Source of the DNA: an uncultured Clostridium sp.
Lineage (GTDB): Bacteria; Bacillota; Clostridia; Oscillospirales; Acutalibacteraceae
Direction: 5' to 3'
Length of the DNA stretch: 64,000 nt
Assembly (NCBI GenBank): GCA_958422185.1
Contig: CATZNW010000003.1
Location: 1 to 64,000, forward strand
The notes beneath the pieces were generated by a model. The model searched no databases, was not told the DNA's origin, and was given only the letters and a program-made list of their open reading frames with translations. Of the stretch, positions 25,812 through 35,159 are shown in pieces. The position numbers and the translations under genes are program-made. How positions within the stretch are numbered: the stretch's first letter is position 1; each line of letters begins with the position of its first letter.

Positions 25812-26537
25812 TTATATATAAAGATCGCGGATCTGGCGCCGGGCAAGTATTTCCGCGGAACAGTCAAGCGGCGCCAGATCTACATTACCGTATTTTTTTG
25901 ACAATGAGATTCTGATAAGCATATCGGCAAAATCCGGATTTTTCGGCAGCATGGGGCCGTGGCAATAGGTGCAGAATGTGTTTTTATATCTTGCGCCTTC
26001 CGATTTATCCGCGCCGTTATTTCCGAATCCTTTTATGATCTTCCCGAGCGGCATTACGCCGTCGCCGAGGAAAGTGCGCCCGGAATGGTTTTCAAAACCG
26101 ATGATCCTGATCTTTTCCGCTGTTTTAAATTCATAATTGCCTATAAGGCGTTTATCCCCCGCGCAGGTATAAAGATCCAGAATGCCTGTAAAATCAAGGC
26201 GCTCTCCGGAGGCGGTCTCATAAAATTTTCCGAGCAGCTGATAACCGCCGCAGATCGCCAGAATGACAGTGCCGTTTTCCACAGCGTTATGCAGTGAATC
26301 CCGCTTTTTATGTGTCAGATCATTTAATACAAGTTTCTGCTCCCTATCCTGTCCTCCGCCGATAAAGATGGTATCGAATTGTGAAAGATCAAAGTCGCGC
26401 CCCGAAACAAGCGGCGTTACGGAGCATTCTATATCTCTCCATTCGCAGCGTTTTTTCAGGCAGAGTATATTGCCTGAATCGCCGTAAAGATTCAGCAGAT
26501 CAGGATAAAGGTGAGCGATCTTCAGTTTCACTGCCAA
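25812..26537 (-). CDS. gatD: Lipid II isoglutaminyl synthase, glutaminase subunit GatD
   Basis: A 241-residue class I glutamine amidotransferase of the CobB/CobQ-like type. It supplies ammonia to MurT for amidation of the D-Glu residue of lipid II. HLYPDLLNLYGDSGNI opens the domain; the nucleophile Cys is in VILAICGGYQLLG, and the catalytic His is in YCHGPMLPKNPDFAD. GFENHSGRT is another family block. It overlaps murT by 10 nt, matching the obligate complex. Confidence 0.93.
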   Translation of the reverse strand: MAVKLKIAHLYPDLLNLYGDSGNILCLKKRCEWRDIECSVTPLVSGRDFDLSQFDTIFIGGGQDREQKLVLNDLTHKKRDSLHNAVENGTVILAICGGYQLLGKFYETASGERLDFTGILDLYTCAGDKRLIGNYEFKTAEKIRIIGFENHSGRTFLGDGVMPLGKIIKGFGNNGADKSEGARYKNTFCTYCHGPMLPKNPDFADMLIRISLSKKYGNVDLAPLDCSAEILARRQIRDLYI

Positions 26538-27838
26538 AACTCCTTTTTGCCGTTTTTGCGCGCAAAATACGGCCGCAGAGCCATCATTGCCGTATAAGTT
26601 GGTATGATGACCGTATCCGGCTCTTCGGTTATTTTTTTGAATTCCTCGTAATTTTTGATTATCCGGGCGTCTTTGCCGGCATATTTGAGCCGCAGCGCCA
26701 TATCACCCGAACGTATTCCGAAAGCGTAGATATGATCCACATTTTCGCCGATATTCATTTCAGCGTCCCAGATCCAGGAAACGTCTTTTCCGTCTGCATC
26801 GTTATCATTCAGCACAAAAATGAGGTTATTTATTCTAAGCGGTTTCAGGTAATTCACCGTTTGCGTAAACCCGGCCGGATTTTTAACGAGCAGCATACGA
26901 ACGTTGCCGAACGTTTCCATTCTGCCGAACGCACCGCCGAAAGAAGAAAGCGTGTTTTCCACCGTATCATACGAAATGCCGCATTCGCTAAGCGCCGCCG
27001 CGGCAGCGAGAGTATTGTAAATATTATAGATACCGCCCAGATTTATTGATAAAAGTGCCGATTTCCCCCGAAGATCGGCGAAGACCGTCGAACTGTCCGG
27101 AGTCTGCGCAGTGATCTCATCCGCCGAATAGTCAGGCGGTTCGCGCGAGTAGCCGCATGCCGGGCAGGAAAATCCTCCGAGCTGGCTGTAGGTTCTGAAC
27201 GAATAGACGTACGGCGTGCCGCAGAACGCGCAGAACTCGCTTTCTCCCCTGCCGCCGAGGGACAGAGATTTATTCATACCGAAAGATACATATCTGTTTT
27301 CAAGGCGGGACAGACTGAAAGAAAGCGGATCGTCCGCATTTAAAACGAGCAGGGCGTTTTGCATATTTTCCGCACCGGTTCTGATAGCCGAAAGCGTTGA
27401 AGAGACTTCACCGTACCTGTCCAGCTGATCGCGGAAAATATTTGTTACAACAAGAATATCGGCGTCAACATAAAGGCTGATTTTTTTCAGGGCGTTTTCA
27501 TCGCATTCCAAAACGGCATATTCATAGCGGCATCTGCCGAACACATCTGAATTTGAGATAAAAGCGGCTGTTACGCCGGTGATCAGATTTGCCCCCGAGC
27601 GGTTTAAAAAGCAGGATCTGCCGGCTTTTTTCAATCCCGATTCTATTATTCTTGCAGTAGTTGTTTTGCCGTTTGTGCCGGTTACGGCAATGATCTTTAC
27701 GCCGCGCGACAGACTGTGGAGAATATCCTTTTTGAGTGCAAGCGCTAATTTCCCGGGAAAAGTAGTTGCTCCCCTTCCGAAAAAGCGCAGAATTTTTTCA
27801 CACAGTTTTGCTGCGGCAATAATAATTGTAATAATCAT
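26528..27838 (-). CDS. murT: Lipid II isoglutaminyl synthase, Mur-ligase-like subunit MurT
   Basis: A 436-residue ATP-dependent Mur ligase homologue. A short N-terminal hydrophobic segment precedes the P-loop IIAVTGTNGKTTTARI. DIFRDQLDRYGE and the Cys4 ribbon CAFCGTPY...FSCPACGY inserted in the central domain are typical of MurT, as is the C-terminal DUF1727 domain with NPAGFTQTVNYL and LNDNDADGKDVSWIWD. It partners GatD in peptidoglycan precursor amidation at the inner membrane face. Confidence 0.94.
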   Translation of the reverse strand: MIITIIIAAAKLCEKILRFFGRGATTFPGKLALALKKDILHSLSRGVKIIAVTGTNGKTTTARIIESGLKKAGRSCFLNRSGANLITGVTAAFISNSDVFGRCRYEYAVLECDENALKKISLYVDADILVVTNIFRDQLDRYGEVSSTLSAIRTGAENMQNALLVLNADDPLSFSLSRLENRYVSFGMNKSLSLGGRGESEFCAFCGTPYVYSFRTYSQLGGFSCPACGYSREPPDYSADEITAQTPDSSTVFADLRGKSALLSINLGGIYNIYNTLAAAAALSECGISYDTVENTLSSFGGAFGRMETFGNVRMLLVKNPAGFTQTVNYLKPLRINNLIFVLNDNDADGKDVSWIWDAEMNIGENVDHIYAFGIRSGDMALRLKYAGKDARIIKNYEEFKKITEEPDTVIIPTYTAMMALRPYFARKNGKKEFWQ

Positions 27839-27849
27839 AATAAATTATA

Positions 27850-27877
27850 TTGAATATAAATTTTATTATGATAAAAT
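27850..27877 (+). promoter_or_regulatory. Candidate promoter for the plus-strand suhB-like/radical SAM pair
   Basis: TTGAAT (27850-27855), 16-nt spacer and TAAAAT (27872-27877) in the 69-bp divergent gap with murT; an AAAGGCGGG site precedes the ATG. The gap is AT-rich, so other matches exist. Confidence 0.45.
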
Positions 27878-27907
27878 ATTTATGAATCAAAAGAAAGGCG
27901 GGATCTT

Positions 27908-28678
27908 ATGCTGAGCAAAATGATTGAGGCGGTGCGCGGCGCGCAAAAGATCTACAGCAGCGCTCACGGCGATCTTGAAATAAAAGAAAAGTCCTCCGGC
28001 GTTGACCTTGTTACACAATTTGACGGAAGAATTCAGGAATATTTATTTAACGAACTGAAAAGGATCGCGCCCGGCTGTTCGTTTTTAGGAGAGGAAGGCG
28101 CCGGCAACAAGGAGCTTACGGACGGTTACTGCTTTATAATCGACCCTATAGACGGAACAACGAATTTTATAAAAGGCTATCAGCACAGTGCAATATCCGT
28201 TGGACTGGCTAAAGACCGCGAGCTGATCGCCGGCGTGGTGCTGGACCCTGATCTGAACAATCTGTTTTATGCGGAAAAAGGAAAAGGCGCGTATCTGAAC
28301 GGCGAAAGAATCCATGTTTCAGACTGCGCCTTAAAGGAAAGCCTTGTGCTTTTCGGCACCTGCCCTTATGAGCATGAACTGGCGCAAAAAACTTTTAGAC
28401 TGACCGAACAGATCTTTTACAACTGCCTTGAAGTGCGCCGCTCAGGTTCCGCCGCGCTTGATATATGCTATGTTGCCGCCGGAAAGGCGGACCTGTATTA
28501 TGAACTGATCCTGAGACCATGGGATCTTGCAGGGGCGACTGTTATTTTGCGCGAAGCAGGCGGAATATGCCAAACTGCTGACGGCAAAGAAATAGACCTG
28601 ACGAAGATCCAGTCCTATGTCTGCTCCGGCGGAAAAAATCTTGACGAGTTTTACAAAATAGCTGATGGAATACTATAG
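27908..28678 (+). CDS. suhB: Inositol monophosphatase family protein
   Basis: A 256-residue Mg-dependent phosphatase-fold protein. FLGEEGAG supplies the first metal-binding Glu, IIDPIDGTTNFIKGY is the family signature, and the C-terminal motif is LILRPWDLAGATVILREAGG. Family members hydrolyse inositol or related sugar phosphates, and SuhB proteins also affect transcription; which applies here cannot be told. It is the first of two plus-strand genes and overlaps the next by 14 nt. Confidence 0.92.
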   Translation: MLSKMIEAVRGAQKIYSSAHGDLEIKEKSSGVDLVTQFDGRIQEYLFNELKRIAPGCSFLGEEGAGNKELTDGYCFIIDPIDGTTNFIKGYQHSAISVGLAKDRELIAGVVLDPDLNNLFYAEKGKGAYLNGERIHVSDCALKESLVLFGTCPYEHELAQKTFRLTEQIFYNCLEVRRSGSAALDICYVAAGKADLYYELILRPWDLAGATVILREAGGICQTADGKEIDLTKIQSYVCSGGKNLDEFYKIADGIL

Positions 28679-29531
28679 CTTTAACAGATACCTGCGCGAA
28701 AGATTCGGATATAAAGTCTACAAGATATGCATAAACGGCGGATTTACCTGCCCTAACAGGGACGGCACACTCGGCACTCGCGGCTGCATATTCTGCTCCG
28801 CCGGCGGCAGCGGCGATTTTGCGGAAAGTCCAGAGCTTTCGATAACCCAACAGATAGAAAAAGGCAAGGAGCGTGTGAAAAACAAAATAAAGGACGGAAA
28901 ATATATAGCATATTTTCAGGCGTTTACAAACACATATGCTCCTGTTGAAGTTCTGAGGGATAAATTTACCGAGGCCATGGAACACCCCGATATTGTGATG
29001 CTTTCCGTGGCCACACGGCCGGACTGTCTGCCCGATGAAGTGATTGAGCTGCTTGGAGAACTGAACGAAATAAAGCCTGTTTCCGTTGAGCTCGGACTTC
29101 AGACGATCCATGAAAAAAGCGCCGAATATATACGGCGCGGATACAAGCTTGAATGTTATGACAACGCAGTGCGGCGGCTAAAAACGGCAGGAATGGAAAT
29201 TGTGTGCCACATAATTTTAGGGCTGCCCGGTGAAAGTAAAAGCGACATGCTTGAAAGCGTTGACTACGCCTGCAAAAGCGGCATAGACGGCATAAAATTA
29301 CAACTTTTGCACGTTTTGAAAGGAACCGATCTTGAAAAAGATTACAGGGCAGGAAAATTCGAAACGCTGACCTTTGAGGAATACCTTGACATCATCAAAG
29401 ATTGCGTTAAGATCATACCGAAAAACATTGTGATTCACCGGCTGACGGGAGACGGAGCGAAAAAAGATCTGATCGCGCCGCTGTGGAGCGCAGACAAAAA
29501 GAAAGTATTAAACGCGGTTTCCAGACTGTAA
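28665..29531 (+). CDS. Radical SAM protein, TIGR01212/YtqA-like family
   Basis: A 288-residue radical SAM enzyme of the ELP3-like branch. YYSFNRYLRERFGYKVYKICINGG is the family opening; the cluster Cys residues lie in FTCPNRDGTLGTRGCIFC. YFQAFTNTYAP, SVELGLQTIHEKSAEYIRRGY and CHIILGLPGES follow. No function is firmly established for this group; tRNA modification has been proposed for relatives. The start lies inside the end of the phosphatase gene with no clear own ribosome-binding site, indicating coupling. Confidence 0.9.
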   Translation: MEYYSFNRYLRERFGYKVYKICINGGFTCPNRDGTLGTRGCIFCSAGGSGDFAESPELSITQQIEKGKERVKNKIKDGKYIAYFQAFTNTYAPVEVLRDKFTEAMEHPDIVMLSVATRPDCLPDEVIELLGELNEIKPVSVELGLQTIHEKSAEYIRRGYKLECYDNAVRRLKTAGMEIVCHIILGLPGESKSDMLESVDYACKSGIDGIKLQLLHVLKGTDLEKDYRAGKFETLTFEEYLDIIKDCVKIIPKNIVIHRLTGDGAKKDLIAPLWSADKKKVLNAVSRL

Positions 29532-29557
29532 AAAGTCTGAAAACCGCGTTGTATTTT
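29511..29557 (+). terminator. Terminator of the plus-strand pair
   Basis: A long stem (AACGCGGTTT 29511-29520 with AAACCGCGTT 29541-29550, inner CAGACT/AGTCTG) followed by GTATTTTTG. The 5' arm lies in the last codons and the stop codon of the radical SAM gene. It separates convergent genes. Confidence 0.75.
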
Positions 29558-29573
29558 TGTCGGATAGAAAATA

Positions 29574-30527
29574 TTATACCTCTTTATTTTTACTGTATAC
29601 ACGCACATAATCTATGCGAAAGGAATACTTTATGGATCTGCTGTTTTTATCCGGATTACCGTTCCAGCACCTCACGAGCTTTCCCTTTTTATTGTATTCA
29701 CGCCCCGGTATGACTATATCGTTTCTGTCAGATCCTGCCGTTTCACAGGAAAGAAGCAAATATCCCGGAGTATGTGAAACATTATTATACTTTTTGCCTT
29801 TGAAGACGGTTTCGCTTGTATGCCAGCTTTCCGTACCGTCAATATAAAAAGTATATCCGTTTTCATCCCACAGAACGCCATAAGTATGATACGCATCATA
29901 AAGGTCCTTAAAAAAGAAGTTTGGGGAGCCGATACTTTTAAGTCCTGCGCCGTAACCACCGATATGCACGGCATGGGTAACGCTGTTTTTTATAGGATAA
30001 AACGGCGAAAAAGCATACATTGACTCGAAAACATCTATTTCACTGCCATCCTTACCGCTGCTTTCATCACAATTTTTAAAATTCCCCACAGGCATAAGCC
30101 AAAATGCGGCCCAAGCGCCTTTTATTCTTGGTACGCGGCACCTGCATTCAAAATAGCCGTACTTTTGCTGAAAGCCCTTTTTAATACCTGGCTCAGATCT
30201 TACAGCGCCGGTATACCAGCCGGCTCCCTTAGCGCCTTTTTCCCTGTAAACAATATCAATAACCAGGTCTGAATCTTCCACGCTTACACAGGAATCATCC
30301 CAGTAACCTCCGCGGCGCGGCGCAATCCGGCCTTCACCGGACCATATCTCCGTATCCAGACTGCCGCCGTCAAAATCATCTTCAAACACCAACTCAAAAG
30401 ACGAAAGATCCAATTTATTTCTTCTTTTATCGGCAGGATCAAACGGAACACATTTTCTGCATAGGATCCATACAACCATGCCAGCAGCCGCAAGAACGGC
30501 CGCTGCAACTGAAAAACAAATAGACAT
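29574..30527 (-). CDS. Membrane-anchored glycoside hydrolase family 16 enzyme
   Basis: A 317-residue beta-glucanase-fold hydrolase. Residues 1-24 form a signal or signal-anchor helix. The jelly-roll domain starts at FELVFEDDFDGGSLDTEIW, continues with YGYFECRCRVPRIKGAWAAFWLMP, and has the catalytic SEIDVFESMY (ExDxxE; nucleophile and acid/base Glu). GH16 members cut beta-1,3(4)-glucans, galactans or related glycans; the subfamily cannot be told. It is the last gene of the operon behind GH29 and the only one with an export signal. Confidence 0.92.
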   Translation of the reverse strand: MSICFSVAAAVLAAAGMVVWILCRKCVPFDPADKRRNKLDLSSFELVFEDDFDGGSLDTEIWSGEGRIAPRRGGYWDDSCVSVEDSDLVIDIVYREKGAKGAGWYTGAVRSEPGIKKGFQQKYGYFECRCRVPRIKGAWAAFWLMPVGNFKNCDESSGKDGSEIDVFESMYAFSPFYPIKNSVTHAVHIGGYGAGLKSIGSPNFFFKDLYDAYHTYGVLWDENGYTFYIDGTESWHTSETVFKGKKYNNVSHTPGYLLLSCETAGSDRNDIVIPGREYNKKGKLVRCWNGNPDKNSRSIKYSFRIDYVRVYSKNKEV

Positions 30528-30533
30528 AACAGG

Positions 30534-31916
30534 TCACTCGTAAAATCCGATCTCGGAAAGCACTGGAGTGCTTCTGCTCTGGCGGATGATAACTCTTGCG
30601 CCTGTGCACTTTTTGCCTTTAAGCACGGCTATTTTACATGATCCGATCACAGTGCCGGAATATACATGCTCGTAATTGCCGTTTTCTTTTTTGAGGAAAA
30701 CATCAAACGCCTCAACGCGCTGCGAATATCGTATATCCTCTTTAAGAACAACATATTTTATCTTCTTTTCACTGTCAAACGTGAAATCTATCATTCCGTC
30801 CGTTTCTTTGAGCATACCGAACTTTTCAACTATGACAGGCTTGGAATACAGCTCCTCTATTTTATTGCCGAGACCGCGCAGAGCCACAGCATCTCTAATG
30901 TGGATCACGCCCTTATCGCTTGGCGGCACATTCAAAAGCAGGGTGCAGTTATTACCCACGGAATTAAGATAAATATTGAAGAGTTTATTTACACTTTTAA
31001 CGGTCAAATTACTCTTTTTGGAATAAAACCATCCCTTGCGGATAGAAACATCAACCTCTGCCGGATACCAGCAAAGATCCGGGCAGTTTTTAAGCAGTTC
31101 ACGGCTTCCAAGATCCTCATCTGTTGAAGTGCGCTTTTTCATTCCGCCAGCGTCAGATTCCGAATGCTGGCTTTTTTCGGCAACGGTCTCCGCCATTCTG
31201 AGGTAAGCGGGCACAACGGAAAATTCAGATCTTCTGGTCTTGCCGCCTTCGTTGCCGACCCATCTTATATCCGGTCCGCAGACGGCGATATTGGCGTCCG
31301 GCTGAAGCTCCCTGATCAGTTTATAATACCTTTGCCAGTCGTACTCAAAGGCTTTTGCGTCCGCCCCTTTGGCGCCGTCAAACCACACCTCGGAAACGGG
31401 GCCGTAATTCGTTAACAATTCCGTAAGCTGATTACAGAAATAATCGTTATAATCCGGCGTTCCGTAAGTCGGCTCGTGCATATCCCACGGAGAAAGATAA
31501 ACGCCGAAATCAAGCCCTGCTCTTCTGCATTCATCCGAGACCATTTTAACAATATCACCCTCAAAATCCGAATATTTCACGGAAAAGGAGGTATAGTCGC
31601 TTGGCCAAAGGCAAAATCCGTCGTGGTGCTTACAGGTCAATATGATTCCTGTTGCGCCGGACGAAACAGCGCATTTTACCCACTGAGCGGCATTTATCTT
31701 TTTGATGGTAAAGTCAGAGGCCTTTTCAATTCCGACTCCCCATTCCCTGCCCGTGGCGGTATTCATACCGAAATGCATAAAAAGATAAAACGGCTTTTGG
31801 GCAAGACGCTGCTGATTTTTTGACGGAACAACGGAAATCAGCCTTTCCACTTCCGACGAATCAAGCGGCGCCCCGTTATTGTTATTCGTCCAATTATTTT
31901 CAAACGGACTTTTCAT
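30534..31916 (-). CDS. Alpha-L-fucosidase, GH29 family
   Basis: A 460-residue retaining fucosidase-type enzyme with no signal peptide. PFYLFMHFGMNTATGREWGVG and TCKHHDGFCLWPS form the active-site rim; the nucleophile Asp is in VSEVWFDGAKG. A C-terminal beta-domain (about residues 350-460, ending ARVIIRQSRSTPVLSEIGFYE) follows. It overlaps GH38 by 4 nt and GH16 follows after 6 nt, so the three are one operon. Host or plant fucosylated glycans are likely substrates after import. Confidence 0.92.
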   Translation of the reverse strand: MKSPFENNWTNNNNGAPLDSSEVERLISVVPSKNQQRLAQKPFYLFMHFGMNTATGREWGVGIEKASDFTIKKINAAQWVKCAVSSGATGIILTCKHHDGFCLWPSDYTSFSVKYSDFEGDIVKMVSDECRRAGLDFGVYLSPWDMHEPTYGTPDYNDYFCNQLTELLTNYGPVSEVWFDGAKGADAKAFEYDWQRYYKLIRELQPDANIAVCGPDIRWVGNEGGKTRRSEFSVVPAYLRMAETVAEKSQHSESDAGGMKKRTSTDEDLGSRELLKNCPDLCWYPAEVDVSIRKGWFYSKKSNLTVKSVNKLFNIYLNSVGNNCTLLLNVPPSDKGVIHIRDAVALRGLGNKIEELYSKPVIVEKFGMLKETDGMIDFTFDSEKKIKYVVLKEDIRYSQRVEAFDVFLKKENGNYEHVYSGTVIGSCKIAVLKGKKCTGARVIIRQSRSTPVLSEIGFYE

Positions 31917-34900
31917 TTCTTTCTTCCTCTGTTGATCGCAGTGATAAATTCATCCTTGTCATTTAAATTCCAAACGCATTTATACCAGCAGTAGCGGATA
32001 AATTCGCCGAAAGTCATATAAAAAGTCTGTTCACGGTCTTCATCGACCTCGTCAAAAGTTTTTGAAACGATCTTTCCGCTCTTGTTTTTGACCTCTGCGG
32101 CGGAGATCACGGCCACATCCTTATCAACAGGCAGTATAACAGAGTCTTTACCTTTAACGTCTATTTCAATTATATAGAAACAAAGGCCTTTGACTATATT
32201 GTCCCTGCCGTTCGTATGGCTGTGGGTAGCCTCAAAACCGAGTTTGCCGTGCTTAACGAATGCAACGTCGCCGAGATCCGGAAGATCCCAGCCGGCAAAA
32301 GGCTCCGTTGCGCTTAACACCTTACGCTGTACGGTCTCGCCGTCCACATCGAACTGAACTTCTTTATCGCCGCCGAAAGACGCGCACAAAAGGCAGAGCT
32401 TATCTGTTCCCTCTGAGATCTTAACGGTCTGCCCTTTCATAACACAGGCGTTTTTATCTGTTTCTGATATTTCAAAATCCACGCCGTTTGCCGTGATAAC
32501 ATCCGGTATGAGCTCGCGCGGGATATTCTTTTCAAAATCGCCTGTATCTTCTCCGTTGGAGGTCATGATATTTTTATCAAATTCAAGCCCTGCACGCCGT
32601 GATACAGACTTCTGCGCCCTAACGCTGCTCTTTTTCAGCGTCAGCGCGAAACTGCGTATCTGATACGGAGCAAAAGGAGTTACGAGTTTTCCGCCCTCAA
32701 CAACAGCCTCGCCGAGCGGTTCCTCGCTCGCGTAGATCTCCCTTGCGCTTTCTATACCCTCGCCGAGGGAAAGGGTAAATCTATCCAGAGATGACCCGGT
32801 GCCCTCGTTTAAACGCACAACTATCTCATCACTGTCCTCCGCCTTTTTAACGGCGCGGATGATTACATGATTTGACGAAACACAACCGAAACTGTAATCC
32901 GTTCCGAGAACGCCGGAGTGCTTTGAACATTCATAGGCAGTAAGCGGCTGAACGAATTTTCGCGCCTCAAGTTGCGTGGCAGAAAGGTCTTCCCCCGCAT
33001 GGCTGAATATCGCGAAAGAATACCTGTTTAAACCTATATCCATCATGGACTGCATAGAATCTATTCTGTAATTTTTAAGCGGTGTGTGAAGGACGGTCAG
33101 GCGCAAGGTATCGTCCTTAAATTTATCCCAGCCGTACTTGCACTCGCTGATTACAGAAACGCCGTATTCGCCGCTTTCATCGGTTATATCGGCCCATTTC
33201 TGCGCAGGCACTTCAAAAAGTTTTTCGCTCATATTTCCACGCTTGATCGCGCCGAGACCGAGATCAAACGTTGCCTGCCTGTTTGAGCAGGTAAACGAAA
33301 ATCTGTGCTTCGCCATTGTGCAAAGATTCTGCCACTCTATTTCAGAATAGACCTCAACACATTTTCCGCCGCTTGTGAGGGCGATATAATACGTAAAGCG
33401 GGAGCGGTTCTTATCCTGCTGAACAACTTTGAAAGCCGCCCTTGCCGGACCTGTTTCCTCTATTGAAACACTAACAGGGCGCGGGATCCTGTCCGCCTCT
33501 TTGTTTGCCTCCCTGAAATTCATTTCCCAGGCAGGCCATTCTTTTGAGCCGGTATACTTGAAAAGCCCGAGAATGACCGGCTCTTTAAGAAGCTCCTTTT
33601 CGCCGAGGGACTTATCCAAGATAGAGGTAATATTGCCCATTTTATTGAGCGTTACTATATATTTTTCGTTTTCAAGAATATTTTCCGTATTGATTTTAAG
33701 ATCCGATTCAAGGCGGCAGGGAATGTCGCTTGGGCGAACGTCATAAACACGGTAGCCGAGGCTTTTGACATCCGCGATAAACAGTATCTCCTTAACGCCG
33801 TTTTTATCTGAATTGACCTGACTTTTTACCTCTTTGCCGGAATCATCAAACACACGCACATACTGCGTTTTTACGCCTTCAAGGAAGATCGTTACAGCAC
33901 TGTTCACATCTGCCTCAACAGGGTTTGAGACCATAACCGGAATACCCTCGCAGAAATCCGTTTTCATCAGAGCTGATATACCGCAGGCGGCGTTTTCAAG
34001 TTCTGAAGTGAACTGATTTGCGGAAAGCGCAAGATCGTTCCAGCTGCGGCGGTAAACTCTCTGAACACTTGTACCCGGCATATCATCGTGGAACTGATGC
34101 GCTATGGCGCGTTTCCACGCTCTGTTAAGCACTGTTCGGTTATAATCCGCTGCTCCGAAATATTCAGCCGCCACGCTGTTTACTTCCGCTATATTGCCGA
34201 GTTCCTCACAGCGTCTGTTCCATCTTTTGCCCACCGCTCTTGATGTATATCCGCCGACGCCGTGATTTTGCATAACGAGTTCCGTTTTCCACTCAGGAAG
34301 TTTATCTTTCTGCTCGGCGGTGAGTTTATTTTCCATATCGCGGAAGATCTCATCCGCCTCAGCAACATAAACTTCAACATCGCTGTTCTGATTACCTGCG
34401 ACTTCGCTTTCAACAAAGGCGACTGATTTTTCTTTCGGCGCGCCGCCGCGATCGCCTATGCCGTGGAAAATATAAGTCCAGTCAAGATCATATTTCGCGT
34501 TGACTTTAAGTTTATTTTGCACGAAATCCCAGTTGCGAAGTTTGGTAAGCGTAAAATAATAATCATGCGGATTGGTGCTGGCGTAGATAAAATTGCCGTC
34601 CACGCCATACCACTTGCCTATATCAAACGGCACGCCGTACGCGCTGCCCCAGGCAAGTTTCTGCGTTGTGAAACCAAGCAGATTCGCATGGTGCGCTATA
34701 GACGGCAGCGCCCAGCCGAATCCGAAGCAATCCGGCAGGAAAATGTCCTTGCTGCGCTTACCGAAAGTTTTATCAAAATAAGAATTTCCTATAAGAATAT
34801 TTCTAAAAAGCGCCTCGGGCGAAGGAATATTCGTGTCCCCGTTTTCAAAAGCGGAACCGCAGACGTTCCATCTGCCGCTCTCAACATATTTTTTCATTTC

Positions 34901-35110
34901 CTCGAACAGTTCCGGGTAATATTCCTGCATAAGTTCATAGCGGTATGAACCTTCGAAATTAAATTTATAGGTTTTATACTTTTTTAAAAGCTTAAAATTA
35001 TCCACAAGAGTATTGTATATGTATTCGGAAACAGTCTTTTCAAAATCCCAGCTCCACACAGTGTCAAGATGGGCGGTAGCAACGGTGTAGATCTTCTTTT
35101 TATCACTCAT
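31913..35110 (-). CDS. Glycoside hydrolase family 38 alpha-mannosidase-like enzyme
   Basis: A 1065-residue protein without a signal peptide. The GH38 catalytic core is at the N terminus: TVATAHLDTVWSW (zinc His and Asp), FNFEGSYRYELMQEYYP, and LPDCFGFGWALPSIAHHA, whose Asp is the expected nucleophile. A helical middle domain (HQFHDDMPGTSVQRVY) and large beta-domains follow. The extra C-terminal 200 residues exceed the usual 850-1000. It leads the glycosidase operon and has GAGG 6 nt before the ATG. Confidence 0.9.
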   Translation of the reverse strand: MSDKKKIYTVATAHLDTVWSWDFEKTVSEYIYNTLVDNFKLLKKYKTYKFNFEGSYRYELMQEYYPELFEEMKKYVESGRWNVCGSAFENGDTNIPSPEALFRNILIGNSYFDKTFGKRSKDIFLPDCFGFGWALPSIAHHANLLGFTTQKLAWGSAYGVPFDIGKWYGVDGNFIYASTNPHDYYFTLTKLRNWDFVQNKLKVNAKYDLDWTYIFHGIGDRGGAPKEKSVAFVESEVAGNQNSDVEVYVAEADEIFRDMENKLTAEQKDKLPEWKTELVMQNHGVGGYTSRAVGKRWNRRCEELGNIAEVNSVAAEYFGAADYNRTVLNRAWKRAIAHQFHDDMPGTSVQRVYRRSWNDLALSANQFTSELENAACGISALMKTDFCEGIPVMVSNPVEADVNSAVTIFLEGVKTQYVRVFDDSGKEVKSQVNSDKNGVKEILFIADVKSLGYRVYDVRPSDIPCRLESDLKINTENILENEKYIVTLNKMGNITSILDKSLGEKELLKEPVILGLFKYTGSKEWPAWEMNFREANKEADRIPRPVSVSIEETGPARAAFKVVQQDKNRSRFTYYIALTSGGKCVEVYSEIEWQNLCTMAKHRFSFTCSNRQATFDLGLGAIKRGNMSEKLFEVPAQKWADITDESGEYGVSVISECKYGWDKFKDDTLRLTVLHTPLKNYRIDSMQSMMDIGLNRYSFAIFSHAGEDLSATQLEARKFVQPLTAYECSKHSGVLGTDYSFGCVSSNHVIIRAVKKAEDSDEIVVRLNEGTGSSLDRFTLSLGEGIESAREIYASEEPLGEAVVEGGKLVTPFAPYQIRSFALTLKKSSVRAQKSVSRRAGLEFDKNIMTSNGEDTGDFEKNIPRELIPDVITANGVDFEISETDKNACVMKGQTVKISEGTDKLCLLCASFGGDKEVQFDVDGETVQRKVLSATEPFAGWDLPDLGDVAFVKHGKLGFEATHSHTNGRDNIVKGLCFYIIEIDVKGKDSVILPVDKDVAVISAAEVKNKSGKIVSKTFDEVDEDREQTFYMTFGEFIRYCWYKCVWNLNDKDEFITAINRGRKK

Positions 35111-35123
35111 ATCGGTACCTCAT

Positions 35124-35154
35124 AAAAAGGCGCGGCGGATCATACTGCCGCGCC
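35124..35154 (-). terminator. Terminator of the leuS operon, directly before the GH38 gene
   Basis: Arms 35129-35136 and 35147-35154 (GGCGCGGC/GCCGCGCC, 10-nt loop) followed on the minus strand by TTTTT. It begins 5 nt past the leuS stop and ends about 14 nt before the GH38 start codon, leaving no room for a promoter in between. Confidence 0.85.
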
Positions 35155-35159
35155 GGTCT

